Source: Bacteroidota bacterium
Lineage (GTDB): Bacteria > Bacteroidota > Ignavibacteria > Ignavibacteriales > Ignavibacteriaceae
Direction of reading: 5' to 3'
Assembly: GCA_023433685.1 (NCBI GenBank)
Contig: JAEYUD010000109.1
Coordinates: forward strand, 1 to 6,061
DNA length: 6,061 nt
Numbering within the stretch: the stretch's first letter is position 1; each line of letters begins with the position of its first letter. Below, piece after piece: positions 1 to 5,802 of this stretch. The notes beneath the pieces are model-generated. The model worked only from the letters and a program-made list of their open reading frames with translations. It made no database searches and had not been told where the DNA came from. The position numbers were made by a program, and so were the translations under genes.

Positions 1-109
1 TGAGCAGGTTGCCAGATACAAAGCTGAACTCGCGGCAGAAGGATTGGATTGCAAAACATTCGCCATAGTTTTTGTGGGGAAAGCCGGTTACACGATAGCA
101 GAGTGCTGA
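1..109 (+). CDS. 3' end of an unidentified protein-coding gene (partial)
   Basis: One reading frame is open from base 2 to a TGA at 107-109 and gives 35 C-terminal residues; the start lies outside the window. The tail begins EQVARYKAEL and contains the hydrophobic stretch FAIVFVGK before ending in AGYTIAEC. A Q..RY..EL helix followed by a strand like this resembles the C-terminal end of PD-(D/E)XK nuclease-fold proteins (QLxxY helix, then a hydrophobic strand), but 35 residues cannot establish a family and no catalytic residues are visible. Coding status is inferred from protein-like composition and from the abrupt change to AT-rich repetitive DNA immediately after the stop. There is no convincing terminator directly after it; a direct repeat starts at its stop codon. 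Confidence 0.55.
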   Translation, partial: EQVARYKAELAAEGLDCKTFAIVFVGKAGYTIAEC

Positions 110-202
110 ATTGTTGAACACGATTGACAGGATTTGAAAAGGATTTTCAGGATTAATTGTCTTGAACACGATTGACAGGATTTGAAAAGATTAACAGGAT
201 TT
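109..202. repeat. Two-copy direct repeat of the CAGGATT type
   Basis: A 28-bp stretch beginning TTGAACACGA occurs identically at 114-141 and 162-189, a 48-bp period. Each copy is preceded by AATTG (109-113 and 155-159) and followed by a diverged part sharing CAGGATT (148-154 and 195-201). Within each copy (G)GATT recurs about every helical turn: 130, 141 and 150 in the first copy, 178, 188 and 197 in the second. The repeat starts at the last base of the upstream stop codon. CAGGATT-rich intergenic repeats of this style are common in environmental bacterial genomes, to my knowledge without an established function. The bottom strand has an apparent reading frame with Cys-rich duplicated peptides, which is simply the repeat translated. 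Confidence 0.85.
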
Positions 203-225
203 CCCGTCTGAATTTTAAACCAATA

Positions 226-279
226 GCCGTGGAATTCGTTCCGGGGAATATTTAGTGCTTCCCTCACCAATTCCACAGC
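226..279. other. Imperfect long inverted repeat (two-part stem-loop)
   Basis: GTGGAATT at 229-236 is exactly complementary to AATTCCAC at 269-276. The stem extends outward by two more pairs (226-227 with 278-279) past one mismatch. Inside it, after an internal loop, GGGAA at 244-248 pairs with TTCCC at 259-263, flanked by a G-T wobble, leaving a 10-nt loop. The structure lies between the CAGGATT repeat and the candidate aminotransferase promoter. No T-run follows it on the + strand, so it is not a typical intrinsic terminator. It could be a transcript-end structure of the upstream gene, a small structured RNA, or a remnant of a mobile repeat; nothing in this window decides between these. Confidence 0.5.
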
Positions 280-332
280 CAAAATTATTAAAAGCAAACC
301 CCCCTCTGTTTACCCTTATTCCTGTCACAAAA

Positions 333-363
333 TTTCAGTAAATTTGTGGACACATTATTTTTG
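333..363 (+). promoter_or_regulatory. Candidate Bacteroidota-type promoter for the aminotransferase gene
   Basis: TATTTTTG at 356-363 fits the Bacteroidota -7 element TAnnTTTG exactly. TTTC at 333-336 lies 19 nt upstream, where the -33 element TTTG is expected (three of four bases match). Transcription would begin near 370, leaving a leader of only about 10 nt before ATG 380. The assignment depends on the host belonging to the Bacteroidota group, and AT-rich DNA yields such matches by chance fairly often. Confidence 0.4.
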
Positions 364-379
364 AAACACGGAAGATCTT

Positions 380-1579
380 ATGGCACTTGAAGCAATAAAA
401 CCGGCAGTCAGAACTGAAAATATCACTTACGCGATAAGGGATATCCTCCTTGTGGCGGATGAAGTCGCAAAGACCGGTAAGGAATTACTTTACCTCAATA
501 TCGGCGACCCCAACATTTATGATTTTGAACCCCCACGTCACCTGATTGAAGCATCATACCGCGCGATGCTGATGAACAAAAACGGCTACGCTCCCTCCTC
601 GGGAATAAAAGAAGCTGTTGAGGCCATCAGAGGCGAGGGTGAGAGAAAAGGGATAAAGAACATCCGCGACGTGTTTGTTACACACGGTGCCAGTGAAGCT
701 ATTGATATCTGCCTCACCGCATTAGTTAACGACGGCGAGAATGTCCTCACCCCAACCCCGGGTTACCCCCTCTATACTGCCATTTCCGCCAAACTCTCCG
801 CTTTTGAGAACCCCTACTACCTCGACGAAGAGAACGGCTGGCAGCCCGATATCGAGGATATCAAGAAAAAGATCAACAGTAAAACCAAGGCGATCGTGCT
901 GATCAATCCTAATAACCCGACCGGCTCTCTCTACTCAAAGGAAGTTCTGCTCGAGATCATCGAACTCGCCGAAAAACACAATCTGGTGATCTTTGCCGAT
1001 GAAATTTACGACAAACTCCTCTTCGATCACAAGAAACACATCTCGATCGCGTCACTTAATTCAGAAGTACCATGCATTACTTTTGGAGGACTTTCGAAGA
1101 ACTACATGGTTCCCGGTTTCAGGATCGGATGGGGTATCGTTAGCGGTAATGAAGCCAGACTGAAGGATTATCTGAACGCCCTGAACAGGATCCTCCGCTC
1201 GAGGCTTTCAGCGAACCACCCTGAACAGTATGGCATCAAATTGGCTCTTGAAGGCGATCAGTCGCACCTCGTTGAAGCTATGAAGAAACTCCAGGTAAGA
1301 CGCGATATCACTTTTGAAATGCTGAACGCCATCCCCGGCATAAGCTGCGTGAAACCAGAAGGCGCTTTCTATGCCTTCCCGAGGCTGCACACCGACAAGA
1401 GTGACTTCGAGTTCGTTTCGGGGCTCATCCGTGAGACAGGCGTGGTTGTGGTACACGGTAGCGGATTCGGTCAGGTGCCGGGCACGCACCACTTCCGAGC
1501 CGTGTTCCTTCCGCAGGAAGATGTTCTCAGGAGATCATACGAAAAGATCGGGCAGTACTTCGCCAAATTCAACTCCTGA
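380..1579 (+). CDS. alaA: AlaA-type PLP-dependent alanine aminotransferase
   Basis: A complete 399-residue fold-type I aminotransferase, the normal length for the family. It is expected to transfer an amino group between alanine/pyruvate and glutamate/2-oxoglutarate in the cytoplasm. Seen in the protein: NIGDPNIYDF near residue 40 in the substrate loop, GASEA (103-107) for phosphate binding, NPNNPTG (176-182), ADEIY with Asp207 that pairs with the pyridine nitrogen, the Schiff-base lysine Lys240 in GGLSKNY, a downstream FRIGW, and the carboxylate-binding arginine Arg373 in HFRAVFLP. The IGDP, ADEIYDK and HGSGFG/FRAVFLP segments match the AlaA/archaeal alanine transaminase group better than aspartate aminotransferases. 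ATG 380 is preceded by GGAAGA (370-375), a close, weak ribosome site. The gene appears monocistronic, with a hairpin 33 nt after its stop. Substrate preference is inferred; other small amino acids are possible. Confidence 0.85.
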   Translation: MALEAIKPAVRTENITYAIRDILLVADEVAKTGKELLYLNIGDPNIYDFEPPRHLIEASYRAMLMNKNGYAPSSGIKEAVEAIRGEGERKGIKNIRDVFVTHGASEAIDICLTALVNDGENVLTPTPGYPLYTAISAKLSAFENPYYLDEENGWQPDIEDIKKKINSKTKAIVLINPNNPTGSLYSKEVLLEIIELAEKHNLVIFADEIYDKLLFDHKKHISIASLNSEVPCITFGGLSKNYMVPGFRIGWGIVSGNEARLKDYLNALNRILRSRLSANHPEQYGIKLALEGDQSHLVEAMKKLQVRRDITFEMLNAIPGISCVKPEGAFYAFPRLHTDKSDFEFVSGLIRETGVVVVHGSGFGQVPGTHHFRAVFLPQEDVLRRSYEKIGQYFAKFNS

Positions 1580-1611
1580 TAACTCCTCTTTTTCCCTCAT
1601 TTTTCAGCGAT

Positions 1612-1644
1612 CTTGCGGGTACAGGTGTGCCCGCAAGTTTGCTT
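1612..1644 (+). terminator. Hairpin terminator candidate after the aminotransferase gene
   Basis: CTTGCGGG at 1612-1619 pairs perfectly with CCCGCAAG at 1630-1637. The stem can extend inward by a T-G wobble and two Watson-Crick pairs to an 11-bp stem with a 4-nt AGGT loop. It starts 33 nt after the aminotransferase stop codon. The tail TTTGCTT is short in T, so termination may be incomplete or factor-assisted. The hairpin spans TTG 1613 and GTG 1625, the two upstream in-frame start codons that could otherwise be given to the next gene, which argues against using them. Confidence 0.6.
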
Positions 1645-1669
1645 AAACCCTTTCGAATATCTATATTTA
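1638..1669 (+). promoter_or_regulatory. Candidate promoter of the peptidase-nuo unit
   Basis: TTTG at 1638-1641 is followed after 20 nt by TATATTTA at 1662-1669, which matches the Bacteroidota pattern TTTG-N19-23-TAnnTTTG except for the last base. The same bases also read as TTGCTT-N17-TATATT in the general sigma-70 style. It lies directly downstream of the terminator hairpin and would give a start near 1675, about 25 nt before the preferred TTG 1700 start codon. This is pattern matching only; no transcript data are available. Confidence 0.4.
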
Positions 1670-1699
1670 AGGTTTGAATTTTCTTTTTCCCGGACTTCA

Positions 1700-2950
1700 T
1701 TGGACAGCATAAAAATAACCAAATTACCCGGAGGGACAACCGTTGTCTCCGAGCACATACCTTACGTTCAGTCGTTTTCGCTGGGCTTTTGGTATAATAC
1801 GGGTTCCTGCGATGAAACCGCTGAAACAAGCGGGATCACCCACTTCCTGGAGCACATGCTGTTCAAGGGTACAAAGAAGCGGAGCGCGCGGAAGATATCT
1901 GAGGATATCGAGTCGCTCGGCGGGTATCTGAACGCTTTTACGGCAAAGGAGCACACTTGCTACTACGCCCGTGGAATGGCTTCCCACTTCGCGAAGACCT
2001 TTGAGGTTATCGCCGACATGGTGCAGTTCCCCCTTCTGAAGGAAAAGGATATTAAGAACGAGATCGGGGTGATCCTTGATGAGATCAACGACCTGAATGA
2101 CAACCCCGACGAGCTGATCTTTGACACATTTGAAGAACTCGTGTTCCCCGGGCTTCCGCTCGGATATCCGATTCTTGGAACGGAAGAGAATGTTTCTTCG
2201 TTCACAAGGGAAGTGGTGGCCAACTATCACCAGCTCCACTATACACCGGGTAACCTGCTTATTTCCGCCTCAGGCAACATTTCCCACGAACAATTAGTGA
2301 AACTTGCCGAAAAACATATCCGCGAAGCGGGTGAAAAGGCCGGAAACAACAGAATTTACGAGTGTGGCAGCAACGGCTCCGAACACATCATGTACAAGGA
2401 TACCGAGCAGGTTTACAGCATCATCGGTGCAAGAAGTGTCGGTTATAACAGCGGATTAAGGCTGCCGCTCAACCTTCTTTCCCTTATTCTGGGTGAAGGA
2501 ACCAGCAGCCGGCTCTATCAGAACATCAGGGAAAAACTCGGTATTACATACCAGATCAACAGTTTCATCAACTTCTACAAAGACACCTCATCGTTCGGGA
2601 TATATTTCTCGACCAACACGGGGAACTTCGGCAAGGCGATGAAGCAGATCGAAAAGGAATTTAAAGTGTTCAGGGAAAAAGGGATCGATGAGCGTGAACT
2701 GAAGAGGGGAAAAGAATATCTGAAGGGGAGCATCCTTCTTACGCAGGAATCGACGTCGAACAGAATGATCAGAATGGCAAATTTGTTACTTAATCACGGA
2801 CGGATCATTCCGGTGGAAGAGGTTATACAAAAGATTGAAGCAGTAACCGTTGACGAGATACACTTCCTTGCTGAAGAACTGCTGCACATCGATAACCTTA
2901 CCAAAGTGTTTATTAAGCCACAAACGAAATTGATAACTACCGCAGCATAG
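1700..2950 (+). CDS. M16B family zinc metallopeptidase (processing-peptidase-like)
   Basis: Relative of bacterial PepR/YmxG-type peptidases and the mitochondrial processing peptidase beta subunit; such enzymes cleave peptides inside a clam-shell dimer. Numbering from TTG 1700 (416 residues), the inverted zinc motif is H48-F-L-E51-H52, and E128 (in VILDEI) sits 76 residues after H52, the spacing of the third zinc ligand, so the site looks intact. E121 is the other conserved acid. The C-terminal half carries the family's R-L-Y/G-I-T-Y segment (271-284). No signal peptide or membrane span is visible, so it is probably cytoplasmic. There is no in-frame ATG before the zinc motif. The frame is open back to TTG 1613, but that and GTG 1625 lie in the terminator hairpin and upstream of the promoter, and family N-termini begin near IKITKLPGG. 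The ribosome site before TTG 1700 is weak. The substrate is unknown; its position before nuoG suggests co-expression, not necessarily a shared role. Confidence 0.85.
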   Translation: MDSIKITKLPGGTTVVSEHIPYVQSFSLGFWYNTGSCDETAETSGITHFLEHMLFKGTKKRSARKISEDIESLGGYLNAFTAKEHTCYYARGMASHFAKTFEVIADMVQFPLLKEKDIKNEIGVILDEINDLNDNPDELIFDTFEELVFPGLPLGYPILGTEENVSSFTREVVANYHQLHYTPGNLLISASGNISHEQLVKLAEKHIREAGEKAGNNRIYECGSNGSEHIMYKDTEQVYSIIGARSVGYNSGLRLPLNLLSLILGEGTSSRLYQNIREKLGITYQINSFINFYKDTSSFGIYFSTNTGNFGKAMKQIEKEFKVFREKGIDERELKRGKEYLKGSILLTQESTSNRMIRMANLLLNHGRIIPVEEVIQKIEAVTVDEIHFLAEELLHIDNLTKVFIKPQTKLITTAA

Positions 2951-2962
2951 GAGAAGACCCGA

Positions 2963-4594
2963 ATGGGAAAGTTTATTTTGGACGGACAGGAGATAGATTT
3001 TAAGCCGGGCCAGACCATAATTGAGGCTGCCAAGGAGGTTGGCGTTGATATACCCCACTTCTGCTGGCACCCCTCACTCACCGTGGCAGGTAACTGTCGT
3101 GTTTGTCTGGTTGAAGTTGAGAAGATGCCGAAGCTGGCGATCGCGTGTGCCACTCAGGCTGCCGAAGGGATGGTAGTTCATACTGAATCAACCAAAGCAC
3201 TCTCCGCCCGCCAGGCAGTGATGGAGTTCCTGCTTATCAATCACCCGCTTGACTGTCCGATATGCGACGAAGCGGGCGAGTGCAAGCTTCAGGACTACAC
3301 CTACAGCCACAGCGTCGGTGAGAGCCGTTTCACCGAAGAAAAACAGCATAAAGAGAAGAGAGTACCCCTCGGTCCTCACGTGATGTTCGATGGCGACCGC
3401 TGCATCTCTTGTTCGCGCTGCATCAGATTCTGTGACGAAGTGGCTGGTGAAACCCAGCTTACCTTCGTTAACCGTGGCGACAGGGTTACAATTCAGACCT
3501 TCCCCGGGAAGGAGCTTGACAATCCTTACTCACTAAATGTTACCGATATATGCCCCGTAGGCGCCCTCACGAACCGTGATTTCAGGTTCAAAGCAAGGGT
3601 TTGGGATATGTCGAACACCTCTTCGGTCTGCCCAGGCTGCTCGAGAGGATGTAATGTTGACGTGTGGGTAAGAAGCAACGAAGTATTAAGACTCACCCCC
3701 CGTGAGAATCAGGAAGTTAACAGCTACTGGATGTGCGACAACGGCCGCCTGAACACCTGGAAACATGTGAATTCAGAGACCAGGGTTGACGGTCCGCACG
3801 TAAGAAGAGAAGGTGGACTGATGAAAGCCACTTGGGATGAAGCACTCTCAATGGTCTCCAGTGAACTTCATGGATTCAAATCCCCCGAAATCGCCTTGGT
3901 TGGCTCGGGACGCGCAACCGTTGAAGATAACTTCATACTCGCGAAGCTTGCCTCGCACCTGCACGTCACCAATATCGATTTCCCTCGCCACGTGGTTCCG
4001 GGAAGTGGTGACAAGATCCTTATCAGGGATGAGAAATCACCGAATGATACGGGTGCTCTGAAAGCCGGCGTGAAACCGGGCAAAGACGGTCACGACCTCA
4101 ATGGAATTCTGCACGGTATAAAAGATCACAAGATCAAAGCCCTTGTTGTGGTTGAGGAAGATCTGGCGGTTCTTGGAGTGGAATGGGCAGACGCGCTGAA
4201 AAAACTTGAAATTCTTGTGGTTCTGGCTTCCAACTTTAACGCGACCACTGACCTCGCGAATGTTGTGCTGCCCGCGGCAACCTGGACTGAAAAGTACGGC
4301 GTCTTCATCAACTTCCAGGGCAAGGCGCAGAGGATTCGTCCTGCCGTCGTTACTGAATTGATGGACAGAAGTCTTGACGGTCTCGCGATGAGCAGACTTG
4401 ACAAGTTCGGCACAAGGTTCGACCGTTGGGGCAACTACAAGAAGTACGACGCGAGACCTTCGTGGAAGATCCTCCTCGATATCAGCCACCTGCTGGGCAT
4501 GAAAGCCAAGTTCGATATGGCTGAAGACGTCTGGGAAGAGTTCACCAAACACGAACCCGGGTTTCACGGTGTCTCTTACGAAGAGATCGGTTGA
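2963..4594 (+). CDS. nuoG: NADH-quinone oxidoreductase subunit G, short form
   Basis: The large iron-sulfur subunit of the complex I peripheral arm, carrying electrons from NADH toward quinone. In order: a ferredoxin-like domain with C34, C45, C48 and C62 (2Fe-2S cluster N1b); H94, C98, C101 and C107 (His-ligated N5); C147, C150 and C153 with C197 (N4), plus an extra C157; then C223, C226, C230 and C258, the N7 ligand set that many homologues lack. Residues about 270-543 are a compact molybdopterin-oxidoreductase remnant, recognisable by the WDEAL start (291-295), ILIRDEKSPN near 352-361 and ANVVLPAATW near 432-441. At 543 residues it is far shorter than E. coli NuoG (about 900). ATG 2963 has GGAG at 2950-2953, whose first G is the last base of the peptidase stop codon, a tightly coupled arrangement. 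The protein ends at SYEEIG, where a 7-bp repeat begins in phase with the TGA. nuoE and nuoF are not upstream. Confidence 0.93.
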   Translation: MGKFILDGQEIDFKPGQTIIEAAKEVGVDIPHFCWHPSLTVAGNCRVCLVEVEKMPKLAIACATQAAEGMVVHTESTKALSARQAVMEFLLINHPLDCPICDEAGECKLQDYTYSHSVGESRFTEEKQHKEKRVPLGPHVMFDGDRCISCSRCIRFCDEVAGETQLTFVNRGDRVTIQTFPGKELDNPYSLNVTDICPVGALTNRDFRFKARVWDMSNTSSVCPGCSRGCNVDVWVRSNEVLRLTPRENQEVNSYWMCDNGRLNTWKHVNSETRVDGPHVRREGGLMKATWDEALSMVSSELHGFKSPEIALVGSGRATVEDNFILAKLASHLHVTNIDFPRHVVPGSGDKILIRDEKSPNDTGALKAGVKPGKDGHDLNGILHGIKDHKIKALVVVEEDLAVLGVEWADALKKLEILVVLASNFNATTDLANVVLPAATWTEKYGVFINFQGKAQRIRPAVVTELMDRSLDGLAMSRLDKFGTRFDRWGNYKKYDARPSWKILLDISHLLGMKAKFDMAEDVWEEFTKHEPGFHGVSYEEIG

Positions 4595-4616
4595 AGTGTG
4601 AAATGTGAACTGTGAA
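4592..4616. repeat. Heptamer array 1, NTGTGAA units, overlapping the nuoG stop codon
   Basis: Three full units, GTGTGAA (4596-4602), ATGTGAA and CTGTGAA (4610-4616), follow without gaps. TGAA recurs every 7 bases at 4592, 4599, 4606 and 4613, and the first of these is the nuoG stop codon plus one base. Because 7 is not a multiple of 3, the array places TGA in all three forward frames. Confidence 0.8.
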
Positions 4617-4630
4617 GTTATTGCAGAAAG

Positions 4631-4644
4631 TATTAGGTATTATG
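4631..4644. repeat. Heptamer array 2, two TATTANG units
   Basis: TATTAGG (4631-4637) is followed directly by TATTATG (4638-4644), differing at one base. On its own this would be unremarkable; it is listed because it shares the 7-bp period with its three neighbours. Confidence 0.5.
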
Positions 4645-4645
4645 C

Positions 4646-4668
4646 CTCACTACTCGCCACTCGCTACC
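4646..4668. repeat. Heptamer array 3, CTCRCYA units
   Basis: CTCACTA (4646-4652), CTCGCCA (4653-4659) and CTCGCTA (4660-4666) are contiguous, followed by CC. One or two substitutions separate the units. Confidence 0.75.
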
Positions 4669-4676
4669 AAAAACAG

Positions 4677-4705
4677 CGGGCAACCGGCAACGGGTAACGG
4701 GCAAC
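4677..4705. repeat. Heptamer array 4, CGGGCAA units
   Basis: Four contiguous units: CGGGCAA (4677-4683), CCGGCAA, CGGGTAA and CGGGCAA (4698-4704), followed by another C. The first and last are identical and the middle two differ by one base each. It ends 32 bases before the nuoH start codon. Confidence 0.85.
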
Positions 4706-4736
4706 ATAAATTAACTATTAAGGAACAACTATCTTA

Positions 4737-5792
4737 ATGGAACCTTGGATTAACGCCGGCGTAACGCTGGTTAAGTTGCTGATAATTGCCAACATATTGT
4801 TGGTGACTGTCGCTTATTTGGTTTATTTCGAGAGGAAGATCTCTGCCTGGGCACAGAGCAGGGTTGGACCCAACAGGGTCGGACCTGCCGGCTTGCTGCA
4901 GCCGTTCGCGGATGTGTTAAAGTTGGTGCTCAAGGAAGATATTATTCCCGAGAGGGCAAACAGATCGATCCACACGCTGGCGCCGTTCCTGGCGTTGTTC
5001 GTGGCTTTCACGTCATTTGCCGTGATCCCGATCGGACCCGATATTACCATTGCCGATGAGGCGATGAGGCAGTTGTTCGGCGATACCTTTCAGTTCGCTA
5101 TAATTCCCGGGATAAACGCGGGTATACTTTACGTGCTCGCTCTTACATCTGTTGGTGTTTACGCTATCACGATGTCGGGCTGGTCATCAGGTTCCAAATA
5201 CTCACTGATCGGTGGTGTAAGATCTTCGGCACAGATGATTTCTTACGAGATCTCAATGGGATTCTCGATCGCGGGTGTTTTGATCCTCGCGCAGTCGCTT
5301 TCACCGCAGGAGATCATCAAATCACAATCCGGTCTGATGTGGAACGCGTTCGTTCAGCCGATCGGTTTTATTACATTTTTAACCGCTGCTTTTGCAGAGA
5401 CCAACAGGTTGCCTTTTGACCTTCCTGAAGCCGAACCAGAGCTCGTGGGTGGATACCACACAGAGTATTCGAGTATGAAATTCGGCGCGTTCTTCCTCGC
5501 GGAGTATGCCAACATGGCTACATCTTCAGCGTTGATCGTTCTGCTCTATCTTGGCGGATGGCAGGTTCCTTATATTGAAAAACTCGGACTTTCTGAAACC
5601 CTGGTTGTTGTGCTCCAGGTGTTGGCATTTTTTGTCAAGATCGGCGTGCTTCTCTTCTTCTTTATTTGGGTAAGATGGAGTATCCCGAGGTTCCGTTACG
5701 ACCAGTTGATGGATATCGGCTGGAAAGTGATGTTCCCGCTTGCACTTTTGAATCTGGTTTGGGTGGCAGTTTTAGCAATGATTTTAAATTAG
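4737..5792 (+). CDS. nuoH: NADH-quinone oxidoreductase subunit H
   Basis: Integral membrane subunit of complex I (ND1 homologue) that forms much of the quinone-access chamber where the peripheral arm meets the membrane arm. At 351 residues it has normal length, with about eight hydrophobic segments starting with residues 10-30. Diagnostic motifs: FERKISAWAQ followed by SRVGPNRVGP (41-50) and LLQPFADVLKL; ETNRLPFDLPEAE (221-233) with the acidic residues E231, E233 and E235 of the quinone-site loop; EYANM (256-260); and RWSIPRFRYDQLM (313-325). All are intact, so it should be functional. ATG 4737 has AAGGA at 4720-4724, a 12-nt spacing that is rather long. It is separated from nuoG by 142 bases of mainly heptamer repeats and from nuoI by only 10 bases. 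No convincing promoter was found in the gap, so transcription presumably reads through from nuoG. Confidence 0.96.
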   Translation: MEPWINAGVTLVKLLIIANILLVTVAYLVYFERKISAWAQSRVGPNRVGPAGLLQPFADVLKLVLKEDIIPERANRSIHTLAPFLALFVAFTSFAVIPIGPDITIADEAMRQLFGDTFQFAIIPGINAGILYVLALTSVGVYAITMSGWSSGSKYSLIGGVRSSAQMISYEISMGFSIAGVLILAQSLSPQEIIKSQSGLMWNAFVQPIGFITFLTAAFAETNRLPFDLPEAEPELVGGYHTEYSSMKFGAFFLAEYANMATSSALIVLLYLGGWQVPYIEKLGLSETLVVVLQVLAFFVKIGVLLFFFIWVRWSIPRFRYDQLMDIGWKVMFPLALLNLVWVAVLAMILN

Positions 5793-5802
5793 GAGATCCG
5801 AT

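Noticed and set aside
109..202. CRISPR array
   Set aside because: Only two copies, with flanking parts that are also related to each other rather than unique spacers, and no cas genes nearby.
88..297. Minus-strand frame of 69 residues with a duplicated Cys-rich peptide (FKSCQSCS twice)
   Set aside because: The duplication is the translated DNA direct repeat, the frame runs through the stem-loop and into the end of the upstream gene, and no family or ribosome site is evident.
1371..1646. Forward frame of 91 residues overlapping the aminotransferase 3' end
   Set aside because: Runs out of frame through the conserved C-terminal domain of the aminotransferase and on into the terminator hairpin; Arg/Ser-rich, typical of off-frame translation.
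1724..2239. Minus-strand frame of 171 residues opposite the M16 peptidase
   Set aside because: Opposite the zinc-motif region of a convincing gene, with no recognisable domain; a shadow.
4037..4567. Minus-strand frame of 176 residues opposite nuoG
   Set aside because: It lies entirely opposite a well-supported gene with conserved motifs; its composition is that of an antisense shadow.
4595..4736. Promoter or riboswitch for nuoH in the long intergenic gap
   Set aside because: No TTTG/TAnnTTTG pair and no extended pairing was found; the gap is explained by the heptamer arrays and an AT-rich leader with a ribosome site.
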